Assembly: GCF_025118155.1 (NCBI RefSeq)
Contig: NW_026251399.1
Location: forward strand, 620,001 to 684,000
DNA: 64,000 nt
Reading direction: 5' to 3'
Source: Cokeromyces recurvatus
Lineage: Eukaryota; Mucoromycota; Mucoromycetes; Mucorales; Mucoraceae
Position numbers and translations under genes: made by a program. Below, in pieces: positions 37,092 to 49,138 of this stretch. The notes beneath the pieces are model-generated. The model did no database searches, was not told the origin of the DNA, and saw nothing but the letters and a program-made list of their open reading frames with translations. Position 1 is the stretch's first letter. Each line of letters opens with the position of its first letter.

Positions 37092-37422
37092 CGCAAAAAG
37101 GAAAAAAATAAAATAAAAGGTAGAATTTTTGTGTCTTAAAAAAAAAGGTAGAATTTTCGTGTTTTAAAATAAAATACAGAGTCCGAGAAGAACTGCCATC
37201 AATTTCACTTGATGTTGTTATTTTAATATCCCAAAACAGTTTGGATTTTTATCAAATTATTCCTTCTTTTCTTCTTTCTTTTATTTTTTTATGCAATAAT
37301 TTATTCCTTTCTTTTATTTTCTTTTTTCGTTCATTCAATAGTATATAATTTGTAATGGAAGAAGGTAAATTGAAAGAAAGAAAAAAAAAATTAAATAAAA
37401 ACTGAAATTAAGTTTTACAATC
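37023..37422. other. Divergent promoter region with A32 run
   Basis: About 400 nt between RNase H2C (-) and DOA10 (+). Contains a TA repeat (37035-37057) joined to a 32-nt A run (37058-37089), then a duplicated segment: AAAAGGTAGAATTTT near 37116 and again near 37144. No gene seen. Confidence 0.65.
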
Positions 37423-39450
37423 ATGACAATTATAGAAGAGGAGATTTGTAGAGTGTGTCGAGGTGAAGCTACCTTAGAGGAGCCTTTATTTCATCCTTGT
37501 AAATGCTTAGGAAGTATTCGTTTTGTACATCAAAAATGGTAAAAAACATGCATCTATATTTTTATATGTATACACATTTATATACATTTATGTAATACAC
37601 ACAAATTAACTTTACAAATTTATGCAGCTTATTAGATTGGTTATCACATAGCAAAAAAAAGTAAGTACATGTATAATTAGAATAGAATAAACTTCTAATA
37701 ATAATAATATAATAGATATTGTGAATTATGTAATTATAACTACAAATTCACGCCTATATATAAATCAGATATGCCTGCTAAAATACCAACAAAAATATGG
37801 ATTCATCATTTGACAAAATGGTTATACAAATTATTTATATTAACACTACGTTCCTTACTAGTCCTATTCATTTGGTTGGTATTTGTACCCTACATTACTT
37901 TTTGGATATGGAGATTTTATTTCTGGAATGCAAATATAATACGTTATTTTTTCGTCTACTGTATTCTCGGTGTCTCTCAGCTTCAGGATCAGCCTAATTT
38001 AACTGTAACTAACAAAGGTTTTATGGATAAATTATTGCATGATTGTTTATATGGCTGGCTAATATCATCTATCGTCATGATCATATTCATTGCTGGGTTT
38101 TTATTACGCGAATGGATTATTCAAAATGTTCCTGCTGAATTACAAGATGATGAGTTATTGGAATCTGAAGAAGAAGATATGATATTAGGACAATACGAAG
38201 CAAGAGGGGTACAACAGGAACAAAATACTTTGGATACTACATTACCTTTAAATGAAGTCCCATCAGAAACTATTCGTAGAGCGAGAAGACGAAGCAGCAG
38301 AAGACCTTTATTATTACATGAAGAACCCTCAGATTATGAAAATTTGGAAGCAATGTGGTTAGCAGATATTGACCAGCAACATCAAAGCAATACAACATCA
38401 ACTACGGGGCAGCATTTTCTTAACTTGGAAGTTGAAGATGTGGATAATGATGATGATGATGATGATGACGATGATGGATATTTTGATGAATCTGAGGAAG
38501 AAGTAGAAATTAATCAACCGGAAAACACGTATAATGATATTCATCCACAAGAGCCTTTATTTAGACCCAATAATGAAGCTGTTATATTTGAAAATAACGT
38601 GGCTAATGAAAATGATAATATAATACGTGAAGCAGCTGGCCCTGAAGATATGGATGGTATATTAGAGGCAATAGGCATGAAAGGAAGTTTATTTATATTA
38701 TTTCAAAATTCGGGTATCATTATCCTTCTTATGTGTCTTGGATTAGGAGTAGGCATATGGCTTCCTTATATTCTGGGTGTATTTTTTATCATATTAAAGC
38801 CTTGGGAACCTCCATTCATTACATTAACTCATACTCTACACTTTTTCTCAACATGTCTTTTGGAACCTTTTTATGATACTTGGCTTGTATTCTATAGTCA
38901 ATTGGACCCTATTTCAGAATGGATACCTTCATGGACGCCTGTATGGATCCGATCCATTATTTTGACTGCTCTACACATTGCACAAAGTCTTGTCAAGTTT
39001 TTCTCAACTTTAAATATCACAACGAAAATTGATGATGATGACAAAAAATTTGCATCTTTATCATCATCGAATATTCTCTTAGGACCCTCATCTCAATCCT
39101 ATACTATTTCATTATGGCGCGATATAGTGTCTGGATGGCAGTATATTACACCATTTTTCAAGGACTTTCTTAAATCCTATTCCCAAATGTCAAATGGCGT
39201 TACCACTATGGACCGTACGGGTTGTATTATAACAGGTTATCTTATTTTAGTTTTTATTGGTTCATTCTATCTCTCAAAAACAAACAATATGTATGCTCGA
39301 ATCGGTCGTACTGCCCGTCAAATTATTCGACATTTAGGTATCCTTTTAAAGGTTTTATTCTTTATTACTATCGAGTTGACACTATTTCCTCTTGGTTGTG
39401 GCTTACTACTTGATGCTGTTGGACTTTCTTTGTTTTATAAAATTGGAAGC

Positions 39451-39503
<53 letters not shown>

Positions 39504-40637
39504 AGCAGCTGGGCATTTAATGGCTATTCACAAACGCATAACATTTCTTAAAGAAAATACGATTAGCTCTATCTTCATGCATTGGGCAGTAGGAACTAGT
39601 TTTATGTTCTTGTTTACGAGCATGGTCACATTTTGTCGAGAAATAGTTCGCCCAGGAGTTATCTGGTTTATCCGAGATCCTAATGATCCTCAATTTAATC
39701 CAATTAAAGAATTAGTAGAGCGACCGTTCTTTACACAGTTACAAAAAATTGGTGCAAGTGCAATTATTTATGGGCTTGTAATTGAACTAGGTGTAGGTGG
39801 TTTAGTAGCAGCGATTGGATCTATTTTTGATGGTATCCTACCACTCAAATGGAGTTATACACAGCCTTTGTTGACCATTCCTTTTGATTTACTTATTGTC
39901 ATGATAATTATTCCGGCATTAGTTAATTATTTTAATCCTAAAAAATTACTAGAAAATCTAATGGTTCGATGGGTAACTTGGTTATGTCAGCAACTCCGAC
40001 TTTCTTCTTTCCTATTGGGTGGAAGACCAGTTAGGGAAGAAGGATATATTTATTATAAGACCTGGATGGCCTGGATTCAACGCCCCGGACTAAATCTAAC
40101 TCAAGGCAACAATCAAGGAGAAGAAGAAGAAAAAGAACAAGAAGTCACATTTATTAGAACGGGTCAACTTGTTCGTGTACCCAATCATGATGGAGTTCGA
40201 TTTGTTCCTGGACGTCGTATGGTTGTACCGGTTGATCCAATTACATTAGAAGCCATTGATCCACAAGAAAGATTATTAGGACACCCAGCAGCTAGGACAC
40301 GAGAAGAAGAATCAGAGAACACAACTGTAGTTTATATACCTCCTCAATTCAAATTAAGGTTAACTGCCTTTATGATTATCATTTGGGTTTCATGGTGTGC
40401 TTTATTATGTTACATTTTTGTAGGACCGATTGCTATAGGACGTTGGTTATTTAATTATTTTGGTATCAATGCCCAGCCAGAAAAAAAAATCCATGATATT
40501 TATACTTATTGGTTTGGCTGCATTACTATAATTTCTACCGGATTTATAGCAAAAAAAATCAGAGAACTTGTATTGCATTATTCTTTAATCAATCGCCAGA
40601 GTTTAATAAATAGCTTACTATGGGTAACTTGTTTTTA

Positions 40638-40692
<55 letters not shown>

Positions 40693-41437
40693 TAAAGACC
40701 AGCTAATTGAAATTATATATAAAATAGATATTTAATTTATGTGTCATTACAATCTCATTTGGGATTCTAATTCCTATGATATTTGGATGGATACTTCAAT
40801 TGTATATCATTATACCATTTCAGAACTGGGGAGCAAAGGCCCCCGTTATAAACGTCTTTTTTCTTTGGTCAAACGGCGTTGTCTGTCTAACTTTATTTTA
40901 TTCTTTACTTTCAAGATTACCAGAAAATGAATTGTATACTTCTTTCATTAGGGTATGTTTTCCTTTTTTTTTCTCTTTTTTTCTTTTTTCTTTTCTCTTT
41001 TTTTTTTTCTTTTTTTCCTTTTATTACTTACATATATTGTAATAGATACAAAATAATGGTATCAAATGTTTCAATTTCAACCGAGAAATGAAAAGTTCGA
41101 TTGGCCCAATTCTCTTTTATGGATTGATGACTGTATTCCTGCCTTTTATCTTTGTTTATGCCAAAATACATATACTAGGTAAAGAAAAGATAATATTATT
41201 ATTATGTTTCGATTATATTCAATACTATTATTAGATAAAGATAATCCTTTAAAGCAAGTAAACACCCTTCAAATGACATTCCCCTCTGTATTAATCGGCT
41301 TTATAATATACTATTTGAGTTATATGGCTACTAAATTTGGAAAGCAGTGGAGTCAATCAGTTCGGGAAGATCATTATTTAATTAACAGAGTCCTACACAA
41401 TATAGAAATTGATAGTGATATCCTCAATTCTCCATAA
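37423..41437 (+). CDS. DOA10: Doa10/MARCH6 (TEB4) membrane E3 ubiquitin ligase
   Basis: Six exons (37423-37538, 37628-37660, 37716-40638, 40728-40952, 41046-41178, 41235-41437) encode about 1210 aa. The ligase sits in the ER and inner nuclear membrane and tags misfolded and short-lived proteins (ERAD-C). The N-terminal RING-CH finger has the C4HC3 ligands at C9, C12, C26, C28, H36, C39, C52 and C55, split by two introns. More than a dozen membrane segments follow. The C-terminal element [16 protein letters not shown] is the conserved Doa10 signature. Asp-rich and poly-Ser (18 Ser, AGT repeat at 39448-39501) loops are present. Intron 3 starts GT followed by 50 A; an alternative donor exists at 40624. 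Confidence 0.93.
40641..40690. repeat. Poly-A tract (A50) at a 5' splice site
   Basis: Fifty A directly after the GT of DOA10 intron 3 (GT at 40639-40640). Read as coding it would give poly-Lys with no downstream homology, whereas splicing to 40728 restores membrane segments in frame. Confidence 0.9.
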
Positions 41438-42026
41438 AAAAAACTTTGTGTTACTTCTATTATTGTGAAGGCCTAGAGCATCCAGATATCCGAATCTTAT
41501 AAAATTTTCTACTTTTGTACATATTATAAATTGCAAATTTATGTAACTATATATTATGCTATTAATAAAATAAACTCTATATTGATCCTAATCACTGCTT
41601 TTATATACGACCTTAAGTCCAGTTTAATTATTTTGATAGCAGTTATTTCTTTTTTTTTTTTTGTTTTTTTTTTACAGACAGACAGACATATTTAGATAGA
41701 TATACTCGTGTATAAGATAAAAAAAAAATTTTTTTTCTTTACAGAATCTGCTATTTAATTTAAGTTTTTTTCTTTCTTGTTTATTCAAAAAATAAAATAA
41801 AATAAGAATAAAAATTAAGTTTCGAACTCAAATAATATATCAGGACCCATCAAATAATTACTTTATTTAGTAACAAATTAAGGAACCGAAATTATGATTG
41901 CCATAAGTAAAACATAAAGTACAAAACGTGGGCGGGATTTTCCATTTCTTAAAAAAGTATAAAAATACAAACATTTAGCAATAATTTCTTTTTATTTCTC
42001 ATTCATCTTTTTATTACATTTTGATA
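41438..42026. other. Intergenic region with a defined promoter
   Basis: DOA10 3' flank followed by the promoter of the secreted barrel protein. Besides T and A runs it contains a GC-box-like GTGGGCGGG at 41928-41936 and a TATA box at 41958. Confidence 0.6.
41928..41967 (+). promoter_or_regulatory. GC box and TATA box of the barrel-protein gene
   Basis: GTGGGCGGG (41928-41936) stands out in AT-rich DNA and is followed by TATAAAAATA (41958-41967), about 70 nt before the ATG at 42027. GC boxes of this form are bound by Mig1/CreA- or Egr-type zinc fingers in fungi, so carbon-source control is possible. That part is inference. Confidence 0.5.
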
Positions 42027-42776
42027 ATGTCTCATATTACCTCTCGTATTATTCTTTGTATTGCTATTGTTTTAGTTGCATGTACATATATTGCATCCAC
42101 TGCTCCTATTAGTAATGCTGAATTGGAAGCTGGTTCTTCCCCTTCAGCTTATATTAAAATGCTTCGAAAGTATCATGAGGAGGAGGATGAAGAACCTACA
42201 AGCACTACTACTATTATTACTGCTACCACTACTACTACTGCTACTGGTTCTGCTTCTGCTTCTGCGTCTGCGTCTGCGTCTGCTTCTGCTTCTGCCACTA
42301 CTACTACTACTACTACTGCCACTACTACTACTTCTCACAAACATCGCAAGCATCATCATAAGTCTAAAACAACAACTGCAACAACTACAACAACTACAAC
42401 AACTACAACACCAGAAGCAACTATCACAGCTAAAATTAAGAAGAGTTCTTCTTCCTCTTCTAGCTCAGGTAAAACTTATACCGGTGATGGTACTTTCTAT
42501 AATGCTGGACTCGGATCTTGTGGCTGGACCAACACAGATAGTGATATGATTGTTGCCTTAAATCATGTTCAAATGGCTAATGGTGCTAATTCTAACCATA
42601 ATCCTAACTGTGGTAAGCATATTCAAGTAACTGGACCTAAGGGATCTGTTACTGTTAAGATTGTCGATACCTGCCCTGGTTGTTCTAGTGGTTCCGTTGA
42701 TTTATCTCCTGCTGCTTTTGAAAAGATTGCTGATCTTGATCAAGGAAGAGTAACTGTTCATTGGAAATTTGTTTAA
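42027..42776 (+). CDS. Secreted double-psi beta-barrel protein (expansin/RlpA-like)
   Basis: A single exon encodes 249 aa. A signal peptide (SHITSRIILCIAIVLVACTYIASTA) leads to a long low-complexity linker of Thr runs, a Ser-Ala repeat and a His/Lys-rich patch (SHKHRKHHHKSK), about residues 55-145. The C-terminal 100 aa form a double-psi beta-barrel as in expansins, barwins and the fungal riboflavin-aldehyde-forming-enzyme group: GDGTFYNAGLGSCGW, NCGKHIQVTG, VKIVDTCPGCSSGSVDLSPAAF. Members are small wall-associated proteins, often without a proven enzyme activity. The linker is coded by trinucleotide microsatellites and is probably length-variable between strains. Confidence 0.88.
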   Translation: MSHITSRIILCIAIVLVACTYIASTAPISNAELEAGSSPSAYIKMLRKYHEEEDEEPTSTTTIITATTTTTATGSASASASASASASASATTTTTTTATTTTSHKHRKHHHKSKTTTATTTTTTTTTTPEATITAKIKKSSSSSSSSGKTYTGDGTFYNAGLGSCGWTNTDSDMIVALNHVQMANGANSNHNPNCGKHIQVTGPKGSVTVKIVDTCPGCSSGSVDLSPAAFEKIADLDQGRVTVHWKFV

Positions 42777-43126
42777 ATATATACATATATTCTGCATTTT
42801 GGTTTTTCTCTGGTTAGAAAAAAAAAATAGAAATTCATTCTATGTCATATTTACTTCTTTTTGATAAAGAAAAAAAAATAAATAGCTTTATGAAACTGGT
42901 TTTTCATAACATAATAAAACATTTCATACGAATTTGATCAACTCTATTTTTTATTGTCTTTTTTTTTTATAATTATTATTTTTATTGTGTATCTTTTTTT
43001 TGAGTTTAAATGTGATAAGGTTTTTCTACTCTTCTCCTAACTAATAAAAACTATTCTTTGTACTAAAAAATGAATAAATTATTACAAGAAAATATTTTAT
43101 TTTTATATGTATAGAAAAAAAAAAAA
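42777..43126. other. Convergent intergenic spacer
   Basis: About 350 nt between the stop codons of the barrel protein (+) and the chitin synthase (-). AT-rich, with AATAAA-like signals on both strands. No gene seen. Confidence 0.65.
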
Positions 43127-46100
43127 CTATACTCTATTGTTTGTTAATGAATGATCAATACATCGATTAATAAAGTCTTTTTTACAATTCATATCAACTC
43201 TAAATACTTCACTAAGTTTATCTCGAACTTGCTTTTTAGTCAATTGCATTAAATCATTTTCATTTAAAATTCTTTCTATTTCTTGCATTATCATAACATC
43301 ATTGGGTAGTAGAGTGAAGGATGAAGGACGAATATTAGAAGATTCAATCATGAACGGGGGTTTCGGGTCATTAAAAAAATCTATTGTTGTTGTTGTTGTA
43401 TGAAAGCTATTATCACTAATATTATTACCTCCGATAACGCTCAGGTCCCTTTCATGAAAGGAAGGAGGATGATGATGTAATTCTAATGTATTCATTGCTG
43501 GCATAGTTGTACTACTATAGACCGAATACGCTACATCTTTATCATCATTCATTTGGCATTGCGACGACTGTTCACAAAGGCATGTATCATGATGAGGGCA
43601 ACATTTAGACTGCTTTTCCCATTCTTCTTGTTCCAATATCGTTAGCTCATGTTCAGACCAAGATTTGGTCGGAATTGAATCAGGGTCAAATGTTCCTTCT
43701 TCAGGACCGACTGCTTTCTTTTGTCCTTTTTCTCCAACAACAATACGTGTATTCCCCCAGGAGAAATCATCAAAATGCCAGAAAGCATAAATAGGTATAA
43801 AGAATGAAAATACTGGAATGGCCAAAATATAAACGATCATCCAGCCTACATGTTCCCACTAATATTTATAAATACATATATGGATTAGTATTTCTAAAAA
43901 AGATATATAACCCGATCCAATGTATGACAAAAAACAATCAATTTTTCTTTTTTTTTTCTTTTTTTTTTTTTTTTTGGTTTACTTTTCGACGTAAAATAAA
44001 AATGACAGCTTGAAGACCATATACACCAGCCAAAGTGATGATAGACATTAAAGGAACTTGATTTGTGTTTGTACAAAGTTGATATACAAGGTAACCTAAA
44101 TAACAAACAACTGCAGGCATTACGAGGGTACTTAATAAATCTAACATGACCACGAATCGCATTGAAAAACAGCAAAAGCCACATAATTGAGGTAAGAACA
44201 TTAATTCACCCAGATTATGAACAGTAGAATTAATCCATCTTCGACGTTGAGATAACAATACGGGCCATTGATCTGGTGCATTCGTCATACAGCCTGCATC
44301 GGGTGTGAATTTTGTCTTATAGTTTGGGAAATGCTTCAAGATGAGTGTCGTCAGATATCTATCTTCACCAAGGTGCAAGAGATTTTTTTTGTGTAACGTA
44401 TCAACATGGTTCTCTGCGTAATCTTTAATAACTTGGTTTGAAATCAGTAAAGGTTGATTACGTGTCGTTGAGCGAATTCGATACATACAGAAACATCCTG
44501 GTAAACAAGTGACTGATCCAAATAAGGACTCAAAGGCCTTTGCTAAATGATGAGAGATGTAGTACTCATATACTTGTATCATAGTAACCCATGTATCTTT
44601 TTCATTCGACAACATTGTTTCACCACATAAGCCTACTATCTTGGCATCATTCACAAAGCAGGATACCATTCGGTTCAGCGAATCCGGGAGTACCTCTGTA
44701 TCTGCATCCACCATCAATACAAACTCATAGAAACTAGGATTAACTCCAATGATATTCTTTAACTGATGATGGAGTTCAAGCTCTACTGGGGTCATGGGGG
44801 TATCAAAATGAACTTTGTTCAAGAATCGCATCAGAACCATTTGTGAATCTCGTTTACCCCGATTTCCTGGCTTTTGTCTTTCCTCTGGTGTGCCTACTTT
44901 AACGACAACGATGAAGGGCACTACATGTCCAGAGTATTCATATAGACCGGAGTATATCTTACCCATATTATGTTGTTTACGTCCCTCTCCTAGTGATAGA
45001 AAGGATTTGGGCGCAGGGTCCACGTTTGAATCAACACCCAAGATATCTAAAACAATGCGGGGCGTAGATCGATCATTCCCGCTACCCACTATCATACCGT
45101 CTGCAATTAAAAAAAGTAATTTTCGCCTGTCGTCATAACGCATCACAGCTAATGAATTAATCGTCTTCCTTAGTGAATCCTCACTCTCAGTATAACAGGG
45201 TACCTGACAGATAATGAATTTATCATATTCTTCAGTTGTAACCTGTGTACCTAACCTAAGTGCTGCTAAAAACTTGAACAGGATGACGCTACAAAGAAAT
45301 CCGGTGATTAACAACAATAGATACTCAGACAGGAGACATTGGAATGAGTTACGCGTATCGACTTTACCAACGAAAAAGAGATTACGTAGACAAGTCATTT
45401 GACGTTCTCTTACGACTCTATCTAATGGTAGGGCATCAAAATGAGCGGAAATATCTGTACCTGCTAATTGTCTAAATAACTCTGTAATTGAATTATCCAT
45501 AAAGTCGACATCGATATCCGTCGGTACCTGTTGGCCCTCAGGGACACGAGGTGTACGATGACCCAGCATGTAAGAGGTTAAATCATATACGTTCTTGTGA
45601 ATAATAGCCCATTGTCTCTTTGTATTAATCCCACCAATCTGTACAGGGAAGGTAGCTTGATTTTTAATATCTTCAGGATCATACCCCATAAAGCCAATGC
45701 GATAGTTGCGTCTCAGGTAGACCATCTGTTCAAAATACCAATCCGGACGATAATCATCTTGGAAACTTCTAAAATCATGATAGATTGCATTTGAATCTGT
45801 AATATTAATATAGGCCTCTAGCGTCACTTCCTTGGGTACAACGCCGTTGACTCCATCACAAACTGCAGAGACTTGAACTGGGAAGAGATCACTTGCGTCC
45901 TGCCCTGCGTATTGAAACAAAACTTGTGTAGATATTACTTCAGAGGCCCAATGACGAGGCGCAAATGATGTTAGATCAAAGACTTCCCCACGAATAGCTA
46001 CATAAGCATCGTCTCGATAACTTCTTGCTTGTAATTCAGATTGCGTATAAAGGTCTTGATGAGGGCATACGAGGCGACCAAAGAAAGCAATAAACCAAAC

Positions 46101-48751
46101 CATGATGGCACATAATAAAAAGATGAGGAGACAAAGTGTCACTTTCTCTCGCCAAGCCATGCGTATATCTGATCGTCGCATACCACATATATAACTCATA
46201 ATAAAACTTGGTATCCACCATGTTGTCATCCATGTTAGCGTAAGCCAACAATTTCTTGATTTACTCTTCCTTTTCCTTTTCTGCTTCTTTTTACTACTCG
46301 AGGTTGTTGTATGTAGACTATTGTCATTTTTTTGATCATTATTATTTACATTATTTATAGCTGTTGTGTCAAGTACACTATTGCAAATATGAGTACAGGT
46401 GGAATTCGACTCTTCATCATGATAGCTGTCAAAGAGTTCCTCTGAATAAATAGAGTTTGTCTCCGTTATCGATCTACAGGAATGAGGAATAAATTGTGAG
46501 CATGTTTGACTCATCGTATCAATTACATCCTCTTTAACCAAAATATATACATATATGAATATAAATATGAGAATTATATAAATATATACATAAAAGAAAA
46601 AAAAAACTCACTATACCATATGGTATTCCCTTGGCAATACATCTTGCTATTCGTTGCTCTCGTTTTTCATTAAAACGCAATTTGTTTTCTAAAAATGTCC
46701 ATGATGTTTCTGTTAAATAAACCTAAAAAAAAAAGTATTAAAGTTTTCTTTCAATATGAATAAAAAATAAATAAAATAAAATAAAAAATTATATACCTTC
46801 AGAGTATCGTGTAATATCATTTTTTCATTCCATTGGAAAGCTTCTTTCAATGCAAGCAATTTATCTACAGATTCTGCATCCAAGTCAACTGAAGTAGCAT
46901 AAATCAAATCAGCATATCGTTCGCAAAATTCTTGTAAATCAAGTTGAATTGAATACTCATGTTTTGCTTTCAATACGAATGGTAATAATTGAAATGTCTT
47001 TATCTGGGCTACAAGTTTCTTATGATCACATGAATTGGGCAATAATAAATCATTTGAACGAAGACAGAGAATAGACCATGATTTTGTGGAATGTAAAGTC
47101 AACATGATGCCTTGAACGCCCTCTTTTAATTCATTCGCTCTGTTTACGTTCGTTTTAAGTGAAAGGGGCCTCTCGGTTAATATAACTGTCTCTCCAGTTG
47201 TCTTTACATTTACAATATGTTCTGCTGATTTTTGATTCATAGAGGATGATGGTCGATGGGGTGTTTCAAGTTGTTGACCTGCTACACTGTCAATGCCATT
47301 AGGATGTTCTTGGGCCAAAGTCAATCTTCGAGAAAATAATTTAGTGACCAGCTTATTAGTTGGAAGATCGTATGGACTATTGTGATCTTGTGGATTGAAT
47401 AAAGATATAAAATCAGCACAGATTATCTCCCTCGTGCGTATACCAAATTCAAGAGTAGAATAAGTTACTGTTCCTGTAAAATGCTGAATAGTAAAAGATG
47501 TATCATTGGATGATATAGGTTTTAAACCCAAAACTGGATCTTTACGATAATGTTGTTTAAAATCATCTAAGCAGCGCTCAGGGCTACTCTCTGCTGTAGC
47601 AGATGACTTGCACAAGGATGCTAACAAGCCATGATGAGGATCATCAAAGAGCTGTATACAGGAATCGTTATAGATGGTACTTGACAAGTCATTTGGCGTT
47701 ATCCCTAGTAAAGAATAAACATCCGTATTCCTCTCCGAGAGCTGTTGAAGCATAAAATGATGCAATTTTTCATTCATATAGAGTGAACGAAATTGTTCAT
47801 AAGATGCATTTGAATTAGTCGGGCTTACACCTGGGAAATCAACGATGCATATAAAATTATGAAATTCGGATTTATATAATTTTTTATTGACAATCTCGAT
47901 CAACCAGGAGAAAAGTAGGGAATAGAGTGTCTCAGCAAGTGCATCACGTTGATTTGCAGCTTGTTCTGCATTAAGGAAAATAGTTGTTAAATCACGTTTA
48001 ATGAGTTTTGTTTGGTAGCTAAGACACGTCTCGAGGGCCCTTGGTTCAACGCCTAATAACTCTGCAGTCATCTCTAGTTCAAGCGTATTCTTAACGATAG
48101 CCGAATCCTGTGCGTTAGTAGGATCGTCTATAAATTGTAAATTGCCTAAATGTAAAATAGCAGCAAGGATTTGCATTACTTGAAATAGCTTTGACTTGTT
48201 TATCCCTAAAGATTTTAAAAGTTGTTTAAGCTCCCTATATTTTTCAGCATCCTCACTGATAAGACCAGCAGTTAATCTTGCTGCCTCTCTCGATTTAAAT
48301 AAGTATGAATATAATGATGAATTATTCAGATGAAGTGCAGACTTTTCTTCGGGAGAAGAACCATGTAAGAGATAATAGAAAACATGAAAATTTCGTTCCT
48401 CTCCAGATGTATGAGCAATGCGCGATTTTTCAAGCATATAATCAAGAAATTTTGCCCCAATCATACGACCTCGCTCATTAAACTGAAGTTCAAGATATTT
48501 TCCAAAGCATGAAGCATTTTCATTAAAAGTTGTTTTGGCATGTCCAAAAGCTTCCAAGATACCATATACTTTTTGAATAAGCTCTTGAGTCTTGGATGGC
48601 TTTTTAGGATTACTTAGGGTGATAAGATGATATAATGTCCATTGATGCATTTCAGATTTTCCACTTCCACATAAGCCACTTATAGATTTAAGGGGAGGGG
48701 GAGTGAGGATTAGGTTTTCGAAACCAAACATAAGGAGGATATAAATTATTA

Positions 48752-48813
<62 letters not shown>

Positions 48814-49138
48814 TAAATATGATAGATTGATCACTTCCGGTACGACGCATATGAAAATAAATCTGATTGATATATTGAAAAATATGTACTGGTAATGAGT
48901 GGTCTTTATTGTGATCTGTTGCTTTATATTCAGCCAAATAGCATTCACTTGTTTCTTGAATGGTTTCACGAGCATCCTTATATGGATTGATAACAACGAA
49001 TAATGAATTTCGAACTCGAGTATATATTTGATCTTTTAAAAATCGATCACGAAGTGTCGTAGCGAGTATTTCTTCTGTAGCATTATCAATGTCTGCAAGA
49101 TCGTCAAAATTGGATAGTTGTTGTCTTTGGCCAGACAT
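43127..49138 (-). CDS. Class V chitin synthase with myosin-like motor domain
   Basis: Five exons (49138-48813, 48678-46797, 46722-46612, 46529-43983, 43858-43127) encode 1865 aa. It makes wall chitin from UDP-GlcNAc at the plasma membrane. Order: myosin-like head (about 20-760), membrane segments, cytochrome-b5-like domain (GEVFDLTSFAPRHW, about 950), glycosyltransferase domain with QVPCYTE (about 1211), DADT (about 1378), GEDRYLTT (about 1492) and QRRRW (about 1534), more membrane segments, and a C-terminal DEK_C domain (about 1810-1865). The catalytic chitin synthase motifs are all intact. The motor is not: P-loop GLCGSGKS, switch I NENASCFGK and switch II DFPGVS differ from the myosin consensus. 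Intron 1 starts GT followed by 57 A. Confidence 0.95.
48754..48810. repeat. Poly-T tract (T57), A57 after a 5' splice site
   Basis: The longest homopolymer in the window. On the minus strand it is A57 directly after the GT donor of chitin synthase intron 1. Confidence 0.95.

Noticed and set aside
40639..40695. Poly-Lys C-terminus of the Doa10 frame
   Set aside because: It comes from reading through an A50 run; splicing at 40638 to 40728 restores the conserved membrane segments and C-terminal signature.
42076..42549. Leu-rich 157-aa frame in the barrel-protein gene
   Set aside because: Frame-shifted reading of CT-rich microsatellites; the secreted-protein frame has a signal peptide and a recognisable domain.
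44815..45794. Plus-strand frames within the chitin synthase
   Set aside because: Antisense shadows of a strongly conserved gene.
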